This document shows, one piece after another, positions 1 to 10,640 of a stretch of 64,000 nucleotides of DNA (the stretch's first letter is position 1; every line of letters begins with the position of its first letter). Source of the DNA: Toxorhynchites rutilus septentrionalis (Eukaryota; Arthropoda; Insecta; Diptera; Culicidae); contig NC_073746.1 of assembly GCF_029784135.1 (NCBI RefSeq), positions 78,887,704 through 78,951,703 of the forward strand. The letters run 5' to 3'. The notes under the pieces are model-generated. The model had not been told where the DNA came from and ran no database searches. It saw nothing but the letters and a program-made list of their open reading frames with translations. Position numbers and translations under genes: made by a program.

Positions 1-1740
1 AACTGGAACTGACTCGAGGACCATCCACCAGGACAGTGCGCCACCATCCACACCAGTCAGCCAGATTATTCACCATCCGTTTCCTGAAGCCAAATATCTC
101 GTTTCGATTGCGAAAATACTCCGTTGGACCTTGGCTGCGGTTGAAATATTTCATTTCCTGGAAGCGTCCGTAGTTACGATTCTGCGGCGACAGCAACAAC
201 CAGTCATTCCACCCGGCTATTTTGGAGGATGCCGAAATAGAGGATTAAATTTGAATGAAGCACTGCTCCGTATTTTCAGTATTTGTTTGACGTTAGAATT
301 GATGTGTGTGTTATGGAATCCGACTTCAGGCGCGTATCGAACGAGACCACATTTAGCGCAGATCGTGTCGCTGTGTGTGATTTGTTTCCAAAATACTTCA
401 TTTTAACTGTTCTGTTGCCGATTCGTAATAAAGATAAACATTTTGAATGCAGACTCCATCAACATGTGATTACATCATGCACTCACCGGTTACGGTCTGT
501 TGTACTTGAAGCTAATTTCACGCATCGAACGATCGCACCGTAATAAGGACGCAATCATTGGCCCGCCCAATAGGCCTAGTAACGGAGCAGTTAAATTAAT
601 GTGGATTTCACCACCTTACATTCACCGTCAAGCCACATCAACGGGAATTCTCGTTCTCCCATCCACGGGCATAAAAATAGGCTTAATTATGGTTAGCACC
701 GCCATTATCATACAAATAACATTGCACGAAGCGTCGTTTCCCATTAGTGCCTGGCCACCGCCGCCCTGCCAGCTGAGTCTCTTCTCTTCTGTCCGGAGTT
801 GCGGGAGGAGGAAAAATATCCTACTCATCATCGCGTCGGGCCAGTTTCCGTGGGTGGGGGGAGGTGGTTGCCAAAGGAAGCTGCTAAAATAATAGTCCCT
901 CGTTAGCAGCAGACAAAACGCAAGCAGAGAACGGATGTTGGATGGTACATTTCAGGCTGAAATAGTGCTCGCTTGCATTATAATTTGTGGTTAGCAATCT
1001 CTGCTCGTCTTTTCCGTGCGCCACGTGGAGAAATTTCAAACATCATATCGGATAAGCGAAGGGAGGCCTACTACATCCCTCCCTCCACGGTCGGAAAAGG
1101 GAACTGGAGCAATGCTTAGGCGGGGCTACTTCACCACTCGCTGATGATTCAATTAGTTTGTGTCCATCACGGACCATAGGTTCCCGTTCTCGTTGATAAG
1201 GGGTGGGCCAGGCCGAATAGCTTAATTGAATTTTCGTGGAAATACTAATAATAGGCCGTTGTGCGTCGTTGTTGATTTTATCCTGAGCACACTTGAGGAG
1301 CTAGCAAATTTGGAGCATCAATTATTTGCTCTCGCTAGCACGGGGAGAGATCCTGCGATTATTCACGACTTTAATACCCCCCGATTTATTGATACTAAAC
1401 AAACAGGAAACAACGGAATGCTCTCCCAATCGGTGTGGTGGAGTTTCAATCTACAATATTATTCATTTCGTGGAAAATTTAGGCCTGTATTTTATCAGCT
1501 GCCTAAGATCGATGTCCTTCGAGATTTGTTTAGTTTTCGGTTTGATACTTGAATTGATTTGACGTTGAGTTCCTCACAAAAGTTGTTTTTTTCCAAAAAA
1601 AAATCTTCTAAAATCTCGGGGAGAAAGCGATTAGTTAGGTGAGACGGATGAGGAAAGCGAACATCAGGCAATTCTATTCAGTATTAGAAAGATATGAAAG
1701 AAGACTGACACACGCAAACAGTGTTGCTACATTTTAATCT
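1..1740. other. Unique-looking intergenic or intronic DNA, no gene recognised
   Basis: The first 1.2 kb is more GC-rich and less repetitive than most of the window. It contains only short overlapping frames on both strands (up to about 130 codons) with no recognisable domain and no preferred strand. I see no splice-site-bounded exon, tRNA or inverted repeat. It may be intronic or intergenic host DNA. Confidence 0.5.
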
Positions 1741-1934
1741 GTAGAGTAATGCGGGGCAAAGGTGCGCACCTAATTGTTGTCGTCCAATAACTCTTGAAAT
1801 AAAAGCAAATAAAATTCCGTTTGCTTACCAAATTGTAACTACATATATTACCTTCGAAACGTAGTACATTTGTAGCATTTGTCGAGTTGTGTTTGTGATT
1901 GAGCAAATACCTATTATAATACAAAAAGACAAAT

Positions 1935-1970
1935 GCGCATCTTTGCCCCATAGTGGGGGCAAAGGTGCGC
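1935..1970. repeat. Palindrome of the pogo-like terminal motif
   Basis: GCGCATCTTTGCCCC (1935-1949) is followed after 6 bases by GGGGCAAAGGTGCGC (1956-1970), a 15-bp inverted repeat with one mismatch. A third direct copy, GGGGCAAAGGTG, starts at 1979. The palindrome may be the right end of a roughly 200-bp MITE (from 1744) abutting the left end of another copy, or a transposase-binding array. Confidence 0.65.
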
Positions 1971-2219
1971 ACCGTACGGGGCAAAGGTGACACCAAATCA
2001 TTTTTATTCATATAAATCAGGTTCATAAATACATGGTTACCTTCACTTGATTTATTTGAAACTCATTGTTGAAAAAAAAAAAAAATTATTTGAAGTTTAT
2101 TGTGAAAACATAAACATAAACGAAACATAACCGTTATTGAATTGCATGCATGGTAAAAATGAAAACAGTTTTCATTTGAAATTCATTTTGAATTATTTTT
2201 AAGTAATTGTATATTTTTA

Positions 2220-2653
2220 TTACTCATCTTGGTTTTCGGTTCTGAGGATTCCGAAGCTCTGCCTTTGTGGAGTTCGAAGAGACAGACGATGGTTCCTCAT
2301 GAATCTGGAATCAAAATCTCTTTCTGCCAGTTTTGCAACTTGGTTGAATTCGTGCTGGAGGTTGTTGGCTTCCGTAAAATCAAACGCCAGACGCCGTAAA
2401 TCTTTGAGAGTCATACCATAGAAAGCTTTGTGCAGTGCCCTGCAGTGGTCTGCCAGATCCTCAGACTGCTCACTCGTAAATACCTATCAGAAGTAGAAAT
2501 GTCAATAAAAGAATATTCAAAACGTAAATCACTTTCTGATATGAGCCTATTCCTCAGAACAGATTCAGAAATACCGAGGTCTGCCGCAATCCGACGCCTC
2601 GAGACTTCCTCCCGAAGCCTCTGTCGGGCCATTTGAGCATTTCTGGAGTGCAT
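2220..2653 (-). pseudogene. Pogo/jerky-type transposase fragment (HTH + CENP-B-like DNA-binding domain), frameshifted
   Basis: Reading leftward from 2653, the first frame gives a psq-type helix-turn-helix (RRIAADLGISESVLRNRL). It then loses register near 2475. The adjacent frame continues as DLADHCRALHKAFYGMTLKDLRRLAFDF and ends at 2220 with RFMRNHRLSLRTPQ. The series 'GLT.kDLRrLAyefAe.N.i.h.F' followed by 'W...FmkRH..LSLR.Pe' is the second DNA-binding domain of pogo, Tigger and jerky transposases. The catalytic DDE domain is absent from the element. The single-base frameshift and the loss of the C-terminal two thirds make it non-functional. The family call is confident; the exact subfamily is not. 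Confidence 0.8.
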
Positions 2654-3119
2654 TTCTTCAAATTAGCTTTCATCTTGTGGGTCCTATTGAAAATTTTGTT
2701 GAAACATTTTATAATTTTTTTCAGAGCAAAACGCTAGTGCGAACTTTTACTCCACAGCCACTGCGCACCTTTGCCACACAAGCAATTTTTAAACTAATCG
2801 AATTTTTTAAAAAAGCTCTTGAACTTTTTCACAAAAAACTAATACGCACTTTTATCTACTATAGAATGAAGATTTCCTTGACAGTGTTGGTTCGAACCTT
2901 CCAGTTATTTTAGGTAAGTAAAACCAAAACTGAAAAAATTAGATTAAAACATCGCAAAACTCTTTTTACCTCATACCTTTTTGTCACTCTCATGAAATGT
3001 ATCGTGTTTATATGTGTGAGCTGCTAGTGTAATAATGTATCAAACGAATACACTGTTGTAGAATTTTTATGCTCGTTTGCTTCAAAAAGGCCAATGCGCA
3101 ATTTTGCCCCGTACTACTC

Positions 3120-5160
3120 CACTGGGACGTCTTTTTCATCTGTACCTGTTTTTCAAAAATCTGGTAAGAAGAACGAATCATTCAAATCGAATCGAACCTC
3201 TTTGTTATCTGCTTGATCAATCCGACGTTTTATAAATTGAACATTTTAAAAATATTTCCATGATCTGTACCGTACAGAATTTGTATCAAAAAGTTCAAAA
3301 ATAATCTGACCCATCAAAAAAAATTAGTTCTTGTGATAACATGGGTCGAGTAACTTTGATGACGATCTTTTTATTGAAGCTTTCCGGGACAAAAAACAGT
3401 CCCACCTACTTGAATGTGGATTAACTAAACGAGACACATATCGAATGCATGTAACCTAGGTATGACAAAAAAAATCAGAGGTGGACACTCCTTTCCCCGA
3501 CTTGCTGAGCGAAAAAAAAACGAATTTTTAACGTTTTGGTATGTCATTTGAGGTTTAGTCAAGGGTCCGAATAAACTGAAATGTATTTAGGGCATGCTTG
3601 AAGATGTGTTTGAACAATTTTGAGAATAAAAATAATGTTCATTCAGACGCTGGTAGCTGTGTGCGTAAGAGTACCGAAAGCTGACTGAACATTTATCTCG
3701 GGAGTTGTTGGTGTAGTGCCAACGAAATGATTAACACTTCTTGGTAAATAGATTCGAAAAGGATTGTGCTCATTTGGGAAATAAAACTACAATTAGCTCT
3801 ACTATTTTTAGGTTTTATTCACTTGGTAAACTCCACTTGGGATATGTAACACGTACGAAATCTCAAACTTGAATGAACGAAAAAACCCTGCATTGAAATC
3901 TGTACCTTCGCACATGAATTGCGCAGTATTTGCGACCACCAATCAGCAGCGCTCCTGTCGTTGTGTTGGTTTTCCCTCGTTCATTTCGTTATCATAATTC
4001 TGCCTAACACGAATGTTGTTGGATGTTGCATGACATGTTTTATGTGCTGTCCTGCTTACATTAGGCGTGGTACACAAATTACGTAACGGTTAAAATGCGG
4101 TTTTTGAACCACCTCCCCCTCCCTCTATGTAACAATAAGTAACGCAAGATAAACCCCCTTACCCTTAAGTTACGTAACACTAACATAATCCGAGCAAAAA
4201 CTCAAAGTCCGAGCAAAGACTAAAACATTTTTCATAATATTTTAGCTTTTATTAAGTGATGAAAATATTTACGTAGAAAATCAGACATCTGCTCAAGTCG
4301 GAATCAAATCTTCATACGGAAGTGACTTCGGAAGAACTGTCGACATGTTCATAGAATTTAGAATTTCATCCATCTGACGTTTACCTGAGAGGAACATGAG
4401 CTGGTATAATTTGATTTCGATTCATACAAAACTAATTACTCCTTGGTTCAATGAGGCAGATTCTGGGGTTACATTTCACTACATGCAAAAGGTACTGGTA
4501 TGTCCTTACGTTACGAGCAAACCACTCGGCAGAATATCCCACTAATTCCGCTTCATCGATTTTGGGAGATTGAGGACTCAATATATTCTGCTTTGTCGGG
4601 ATCGCTAGATTGTTCCACACACCAGCAAACGATTCCCCTGCATACTCAAAATGTTTCGTATCCAGTTCCGGGTTGTTTTGAGTTTCTCGTTCAAGTGAGA
4701 TCTTAAGGAGCCATTAAACGTTCAACTCGGTTAAAAGTACTGCGTCCTGGAGCATTTATTGCAACGAATATTGAAAATATCTATGATCTTTTCATAACGA
4801 GGGCTCTCGTCTGGTCCTCCATCCACATTTATTATGAATTATGAACTGGCTTGATTACTTAATATCGAATAATCTTCGAAATTCAGGCAGCTCGTACACT
4901 TTTAAAATCGAGACCATGAGAAAATGCGTTCGAAGAAAAGTGTCTTCCTGAACGAACTGCAGCATACATAGAAACACTGTATTCAACTGCTTCAGCATGA
5001 CCAAGGTTCTGCTGCTTTATTTTGCATCCTGCGATGGTAAACGGAATACAATTATGTTTAGCAGCCATGATCCGTTAGGTTGACACGTTATTCGAGATGA
5101 ATTAATCGGTACCTGCTTATTGACTTCTGTTAAGTCAATTGCAACACGTGCTCAGGAAAC
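3120..5160. other. AT-rich non-coding stretch, no gene recognised
   Basis: No recognisable coding frame. A short pair of TTACGTAAC motifs (near 4078 and 4172) encloses a C-rich segment, resembling the TTACGTAA-ended repeat at 17.84 kb. A GTACGG/CCGTAC-type motif near 3268-3276 resembles the GTACAGATT-rich repeat at 30.9 kb. Otherwise I see nothing. Confidence 0.45.
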
Positions 5161-6094
5161 ACACCTCGGTTCAGTCCCAGAATCGAAGCTAGCTGCTCAT
5201 AAGGGCGCATGAATTTATCAAGAATTAATCAAGCAAATAAAACCAAATTTGGCATGTGGAGGTTTTAGGGTGCAATAAATGTTTTTACGGTGGTTAGACA
5301 CTCCACTTCCTCTCTAAGGGGGAACTGCCATACAAATGAAAGACAAATTTCTGCATAATTCTACAACTAATCAAGCAAATCGAGCCAAATTTGGCATGTG
5401 AAGGTTTTACGGGGCACGCAACGTTTCTATGGTGAATACACTCCTCCCCCCACTCTTAGGGGGGCGGCAATACAAACGAAACACAAACTTCTGCATAACT
5501 CGACAACTAATCAAGCACAATTTGGGATGTGAGTTTGACATGACAATTGAAAATTTTCGGAAAACTCAAGAGCAAAAAGTAAAAATTCGGAAAATTAATT
5601 TCCCATATGTTCTACAATTACATAGTGACAAGTGATGTTCGTTCATTTAATGTTTCCTCTGGCGAAATTAATCTTTGTTCGAAACTGGAAAGGAATTTTA
5701 ATGTGATGAAACGCACTCCTATATCTTCTTCTATCTATACCAATAAAAAAAATATCGCAGAATATGTTGATAAGAGCAGAACTCGAGGAAGGAGTTGTCT
5801 GATTTAGGGCTGTCTTTATTCTATCATATTTTCTGTATAAAACATTTATTCCATGTAACGGAGAAACATGTTATTTGCAAATGGTTGAAAAATCTTGAAC
5901 GAGAATTGTGTCTGAAAATAATCTGATTTTATAATGATGAGTTTTGTTAGAAATACTAGGAATTTTATAGTAAAAGGTAAATTCACCGGGGTCGATTAGA
6001 AGATCAATCAAGAACAGTTCTACGATTGGACCCATGAGTTTGCTCATAGGTCCAACAAATTTTGGGCGAGACGAAGTTTGCCGGGTCAGCTAGT
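5160..6094 (+). mobile_element. Helitron-like element, copy 1, with internal minisatellite
   Basis: The right end reads GAAGTTTGCCGGGTCAGCTAGT, closing at CTAG (6090-6093). The same end closes a second copy at 24853, and the sequence upstream is shared for several hundred bases. Ending in CTAG/CTRR without inverted repeats or a target duplication is typical of Helitrons. The left part (about 5205-5530) is a tandem repeat of roughly 140 bp built around 'CTGCATAA.TC.AGAACTAATCAAGC' and a C-rich box; the left boundary is uncertain. A 13-bp hairpin with one mismatch lies at 6026-6055, 35 bases before the end. No RepHel coding sequence is present, so the copy is non-autonomous. The Helitron assignment rests mainly on the terminus. 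Confidence 0.55.
6026..6055. repeat. Hairpin near the Helitron-like 3' end
   Basis: TTGGACCCATGAG (6026-6038), loop TTTG, CTCATAGGTCCAA (6043-6055). One mismatch in 13 bp. The second copy at 24.8 kb lacks this segment, so it may be a family variant or an insertion. Confidence 0.6.
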
Positions 6095-6684
6095 AATAAA
6101 TATAATATAATATTTTATCATTTTTCTAAAAATCTTTTTTATGTAGTTAATCGATTTGGCAATTGAAGCATCCATTTAACAAGCTATATGCGCAATAAAA
6201 TTTCGCGAAATGTTTTTTGGCTAGTTATTTAACCCAAAAATGCATATTTAAGGCAAAAAAGTTTTTTCTAACAAAAACTTTCTCAATATTTTATTGAAAT
6301 TAAGTTTATTTGAGTGCAGAAAGCCAACCCAAAATAAAAAAAAAATAATAATAAAAATGTTGAATGAGTGCTCAAGAGGTCTTAATTTCAATCCTAATGT
6401 AATAAAACTTATGACTTTTTTTGACATTAAATTCATTTCTATTAATCTGATCTTATATCATGTAACTTATATTCTAAGAGATACAATCATCACATATTTC
6501 CTATTTTTTTCTTTTCATCTAAAATTTTTAAGATTTTGGGATCATCTACCGAATTTGAAAACTTTTAGTTGCGATTTTATTTACATCTACAGGAATAAAG
6601 CAATTAAATTTTGGTGTTCCCGATATTGTTTTCGCGTTTTCGAAATAGATATTGTTGCACGTACAATGATAATAGGTAAGACTT
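6095..6684. other. AT-rich spacer
   Basis: Very AT-rich with poly-A/T runs. It probably includes the decayed left part of the following Tc1-like element, but no matching left inverted repeat could be found. Confidence 0.4.
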
Positions 6685-7623
6685 GTCGATGAGAGACATT
6701 GCGGGAAATAGCAGCTGCTGTCGGAAGAACCCACTCTACAGCAAAGAAACCATAAACAAGTGGAATTACGTAGGAACCATGGAAAATCTCCCGGGTAGAG
6801 GCCCAAAAGGATCCTGTCTTCTGATGATGAACGGGTAATTGTGCGAACATTTCGAAAGAACCCTTAAACAAACATTCCTAAATAGACTACCGAAGTAGCA
6901 GGTACCATTGGAAGAACTGTCAGCGCAGACATTATCCGGAGAGCAGCCTACAGGAACAATCTGAGAGGTCGTGTTAGCTGTGAAAAGTATTCCATCTCAA
7001 AGTCGAAAACGACTACAGTTCCCTAAGGCATATGTAAACTGACCTAAGGAGTTGTGGAACAAGCTCCTTTATGCGGATGACATGAATACCAATCTCTTTG
7101 AATCGGATGAAGGACAGATGGTGTAAAGGAAACCGGGGTTGGTGCTCCAGATTCAGCATTCGGTTCCCACAGTAAAACACGGCGGTGGTAGTCAGATGAT
7201 GTATGGTACATTGGCGGCTTCTGGAACTGGAACCATAGAGTCTATCGATTCAGCGATGGACAAGATGGCGTAATTGATCTTCCTGAAATATAACCTATAG
7301 TTTCCCGTTCAGAAATTGGGTCTCCCTCGTGATTACTACTTTCAACAGAATAATGACCCGGAGCAAACTGACTTCATGGTGCGGATATGTCTGCTCTATA
7401 ATTTCCCAATCAACTTAAAACACCTCCGCAATCATCGGACTTGAACACTATTGAGTATCTATGATGGGAAATCAAGAACCATCTAAAGAATAAAAATCCA
7501 GGGAACGAAGCGGAACTTGCGTCTACAGTGACCAGAATTCTCGCCTCGGTGCTTGCGGGAAGTGCTGGACGACAAAGGAGGACCATACCAAATACTAGGA
7601 GTCTGATTTTTGTTATCTGTTAA
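6685..7623 (+). pseudogene. Tc1-like transposase, heavily mutated
   Basis: Reading across three frames gives the Tc1 order. Near 6700 there is a helix-turn-helix (LREIAAAVGRTHSTA). Near 6850 is RTFRKNP, and near 6900 TVSADIIRRAAYRNNLRGR. Near 7065 is a first-acidic region, LLYADDMNTNLFESDEGQ. Near 7345 is YYFQQNNDP, where the catalytic Asp of the usual QDNDP is Asn. Near 7425 is PPQSSDLNTIEYLWWEIKN, the DxE segment. The frame ends at TAA 7621-7623. Multiple stops and frameshifts plus the lost second Asp make it inactive. In the family these enzymes cut and paste at TA sites. Confidence 0.85.
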
Positions 7624-7849
7624 CATTTCTGAACTGATTTCAATTTCTTTTAAAGAATAACTTGAACTGTACACTCAACTTTACCACGTCTTAATTGGAA
7701 AGTTTTTGGTTGTATTTCAAATATGAAAAAGAAATATTTATTTTTTTCTTATCACTACATGAGAGTGAAAAGGATCTATTTTACGATGAATGTGAGTCGC
7801 TTTAAATTATTTCTTTTTAACCCCGAAAAACTCAAAAATAACAAACCAA

Positions 7850-7892
7850 CACGGGGTGTATACTTAATTTTGCGATTGACTGTATATCCATT
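7850..7892. repeat. Probable right inverted end of the Tc1-like element
   Basis: GGGTGTATACTTAATTTTGCGATTGACTGTATA ends in a TACAGT-type Tc1 terminus (reverse complement TACAGTCAATCGCAAAATTA). It lies 230 bases downstream of the transposase relic, as expected. The left partner was not found. Confidence 0.5.
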
Positions 7893-8104
7893 TCAGATAG
7901 TCTTTAAGCATTGACCTTGACATGGTTACATCAATTATTTCACTGTGTTCGTTACAGAGGCTCATCATACGATTAATAGGACTATATTTGGCAGAATTCG
8001 TTCTTCGGTTATCTATGTAAAAAAATGTTAGGGTTTCTCAGGTGCCTAATGGGTGCCTAAAAATTAGGTTTCCTAATATTTCTTCTGAGTGTTACTCGTT
8101 GTGA
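7893..8104. other. Spacer with a short internal repeat
   Basis: Contains AGGTGCCTAATGGGTGCCTAAAAATTAGGTTTCCTAA-like short repeats near 8040-8080, reminiscent of the AGGTTTCCTAA core of the tandem repeat at 52.2 kb. No gene. Confidence 0.3.
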
Positions 8105-10640
8105 TATGATGTCAATAATAAATAGAATCATGTCAGAGTTCCGACGGTTTTTTAGGCTTTTCATATTGATTGGCATGCAACGTGCCTCGTATGGAGGGCG
8201 ATGATATTAAAGACCAGCCTAGTTCACGAAGTGCAAATAATAAAAATTGTTTTTGTACAGATTCAATTCTGTCTTCGTGTGAAGTTATGTAGGGGGACCA
8301 TACAATACTACAGTATTCGAGAATTGATTCGACGTTGTTCGATGGTGTTCTTCTTCTTGTAAAAGTCACTAAAGTGGATTTCCCAACATTGAGCAGTAAT
8401 AAACTCTTAGTGCACCAATTATAAAAGATGTCAACTTCATTTTTCAATGTTTCAGAGCAGTCTTCCATGTTTCACAAAAAAACACTGCGTCCGGGATAAA
8501 CATGTCCACGCTGCTGTTCGCAGTTTTGTGTTTGAATACAAACATGATTTTTTCGTACCTATGTTTGAAAATGTGACATGTTTGTATTCGTAGTTTGGAC
8601 ATACGATGTTTAATCCTAATGTTTCACAAAATGTTCGAACATGATGTTCAGTTTCTCTTGTATTTTCACCTCAAGCACCGGCAGTGCGTAGAGTAGAAGA
8701 AGCGAATCGGACACCACACCACCACCACTCAACACGTGGTATGTTGGTATGTTGACATGGAAAAAATGCTTTCCTATCATGACAATGGAAGCTTCGTCCA
8801 AAATTTTGGTCAAATAAAATAAACCTTTTTATCTGTTCTGAACAAAATAAACGTCGATTGATATCAGAGTTCTTCACAATTGATATCATTATTTAGTGCA
8901 CGCATCAATTTAAATATTGAATTCATGTAACATTCGCTATAATTAGCTAATTGAACAAGTACTAAAATTAAATAGAACGTGGCGAAGATGTTTAGTTATC
9001 CACAACAAATTTTGATTACAATATTTCTATAATTTTAATCGAATATAAAGTACCAGAATTATTCAGCAGTGACATGTTAAGCGTGACGCCAACCACTCGA
9101 CCACGGGAGCAACAATTTTGACTGGATCTTTGAATGTTTACAAATGGCTGATACTGCTTGTTCGCGACGAATGCGACCCGAGCTATAAAACGAGCGAAGC
9201 AGAGGAGACGAAAAGATGATGCAATCGCATACATACATAGCATATGTAGTGTAGTATAAGTGTAGCTTTTAGATTTTCCTTCATTCAGTTTATGATAACA
9301 TCGAGAAATTAATGGCTTGCTACGGCGCCTGATATGTCTCTATGCGCAGTATACCTGTCATTGAAGCTAATTTTTCCTCCAAAACCAAACTTATAATTTC
9401 CTCCAAACGCCTTATAATGGTATAAATATATAGAGTATCGAGGTACAGAACATAGATTAAAGGAGGGTTGATTGTAATTCTTTCACAAATCGTCATCGCA
9501 AAAGCTAATCTTGAATATGGTACACATTCTTTTCAACTCAACTGATTTTATGCGTTTGATGTAGAAATTTTTCAGAAACATTACACTGCAAAATGAATTT
9601 TTCGGAATTGGTTTTTTACGTACGCTGTGCAGTCGGTTCTCCAGACTTTAATTGGCAACATGCACGCAAAAAAAATTCTCATAGAAAGCTTCTTTCTATT
9701 CAGAGAATGTTTTCTTTGCACGAAACCAAAGATTATTTAATCAGACTTGCAAAATGTACATGAACTCATAGCCTCTTAGTCCATGCAATTTTTATAATGC
9801 GAACAAAATTTCATGCTCGTTTCTGTGAAAAAGTATTCTATGAAAAAATGTTTTAGTATGAATAATTTCTTTCCGCGCATGAAAAGAAACGAAACGAAAG
9901 CAATGAATACAGCGACATCGGGTGATACGTTTGTACATGATGTTTTTGAATTATAAACATGTGTAAACGTTTATGTTTGTGTATCATTGTTCGGGTTTGG
10001 GATAGACATCCAACACTAGCGAAAATCATGTCCGAGTTCATACAAAAACATGGAATTTTCACATCGCGTGGACATGGGTAAGTGTTTTCCGGGATAAGTG
10101 CCTTAACACTGTTAAGTAAAACGCAAACGTCATTAACAAATAAAATGAACAAAAGTGGCTCCAAATGAGAGCCTTGAGGAACTCCGGATGTAACAAATAC
10201 TGGTTTTGAAATTTTCCCATTAAATCTTACTATTTGCGTGCGGTCAGTCAAATATGATTCTAGCCATTTCAATAGCTTATATCCCTATTTTTTTAAGTTT
10301 AAGGAGGAGTGAGGGTATATCAATACGATCGAAAGCCTTACTAGAGTCAGTATATAGAGCTCCAACTTGATTACCATTATCCATTGCATTCAAAGTGAAT
10401 GTGACAAATTCCAGCGAATTTGTTGTTGTTGAGCGTCTTTTGAAAAAAACGTGTTGCTTAATTGTAATCCGTGTCTTTAGTTGTTGAAAAAGTTTTTGGT
10501 TTATTATGTATGTCATCTCTGGAACACGCTCAGTCCTTTCTAAACTCGAACGGTATCTATCTCAGAATTATTTATATCATTCCAAAGCAAGCTCCAATTA
10601 AATCCACTAAAATTCTTCCCAAATGATAATAGATAAAATA
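8105..10640 (-). pseudogene. Non-LTR retrotransposon reverse transcriptase (CR1/L2/Daphne-like), interrupted by a DNA element
   Basis: On the minus strand, 10516-10277 gives the finger/palm start (HVFFKRRSTTTNSLEFVTF, then VGALYTDSSKAFDRIDIP, motif A). Next, 10272 to about 10098 gives motif B (VFVTSGVPQGSHLEPLLFILFVNDV). The YADD region is then broken by the insertion at 8500-10087. Coding sequence resumes at 8468 (EVDIFYNWCTKSLLLLNVGK, then ILEYCSIVWSPY, typical of the thumb). Roughly 90 residues are missing between TRRRTPSNN and ILEYC, and frameshifts occur near 10274 and 8465. The motif spellings fit the jockey/CR1/L2 group without RNase H; the clade is not settled. It is dead. Confidence 0.8.
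8500..10087. mobile_element. Non-autonomous DNA element inserted in the RT pseudogene
   Basis: The 10-base sequence TCCGGGATAA flanks the insert (8490-8499 and 10088-10097). Removing the insert rejoins the reverse-transcriptase frame. The ends are imperfectly inverted: ACATGTCCACGC at the left and GCGTGGACATG about 10 bases inside the right boundary. Both flanks are rich in AACATG/CATGTT repeats. An 8-10-bp duplication suits hAT, P or Mutator-type elements, but no transposase is present, so the class is open. A TATAAAA at 9184-9190 lies in a locally GC-rich patch. Confidence 0.7.

Larger units (their letters stand above)
1744..3119. mobile_element. Pogo-like DNA transposon with degraded inverted ends
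   Basis: The left end (from 1744, GAGTAATGCGGGGCAAAG) matches the reverse complement of the right end (to 3119, GAGTAGTACGGGGCAAAA) for about 25 bp. A TA precedes the left end at 1742-1743, but no TA follows the right end, so the duplication is decayed. The interior holds a pogo/jerky-type transposase relic on the minus strand and several extra copies of the terminal motif GGGGCAAAGGTGCGCACC (near 1753, 1956, 1978 and, inverted, near 1935 and 2763). The 1.38-kb length is short for an autonomous pogo element, so it is probably an internally deleted copy or several nested ends. Confidence 0.7.

Noticed and set aside
5210..5530. Regularly spaced repeats as a possible CRISPR array
   Set aside because: Units are diverged minisatellite copies with no short conserved repeat/unique spacer pattern, in a eukaryotic transposon context.
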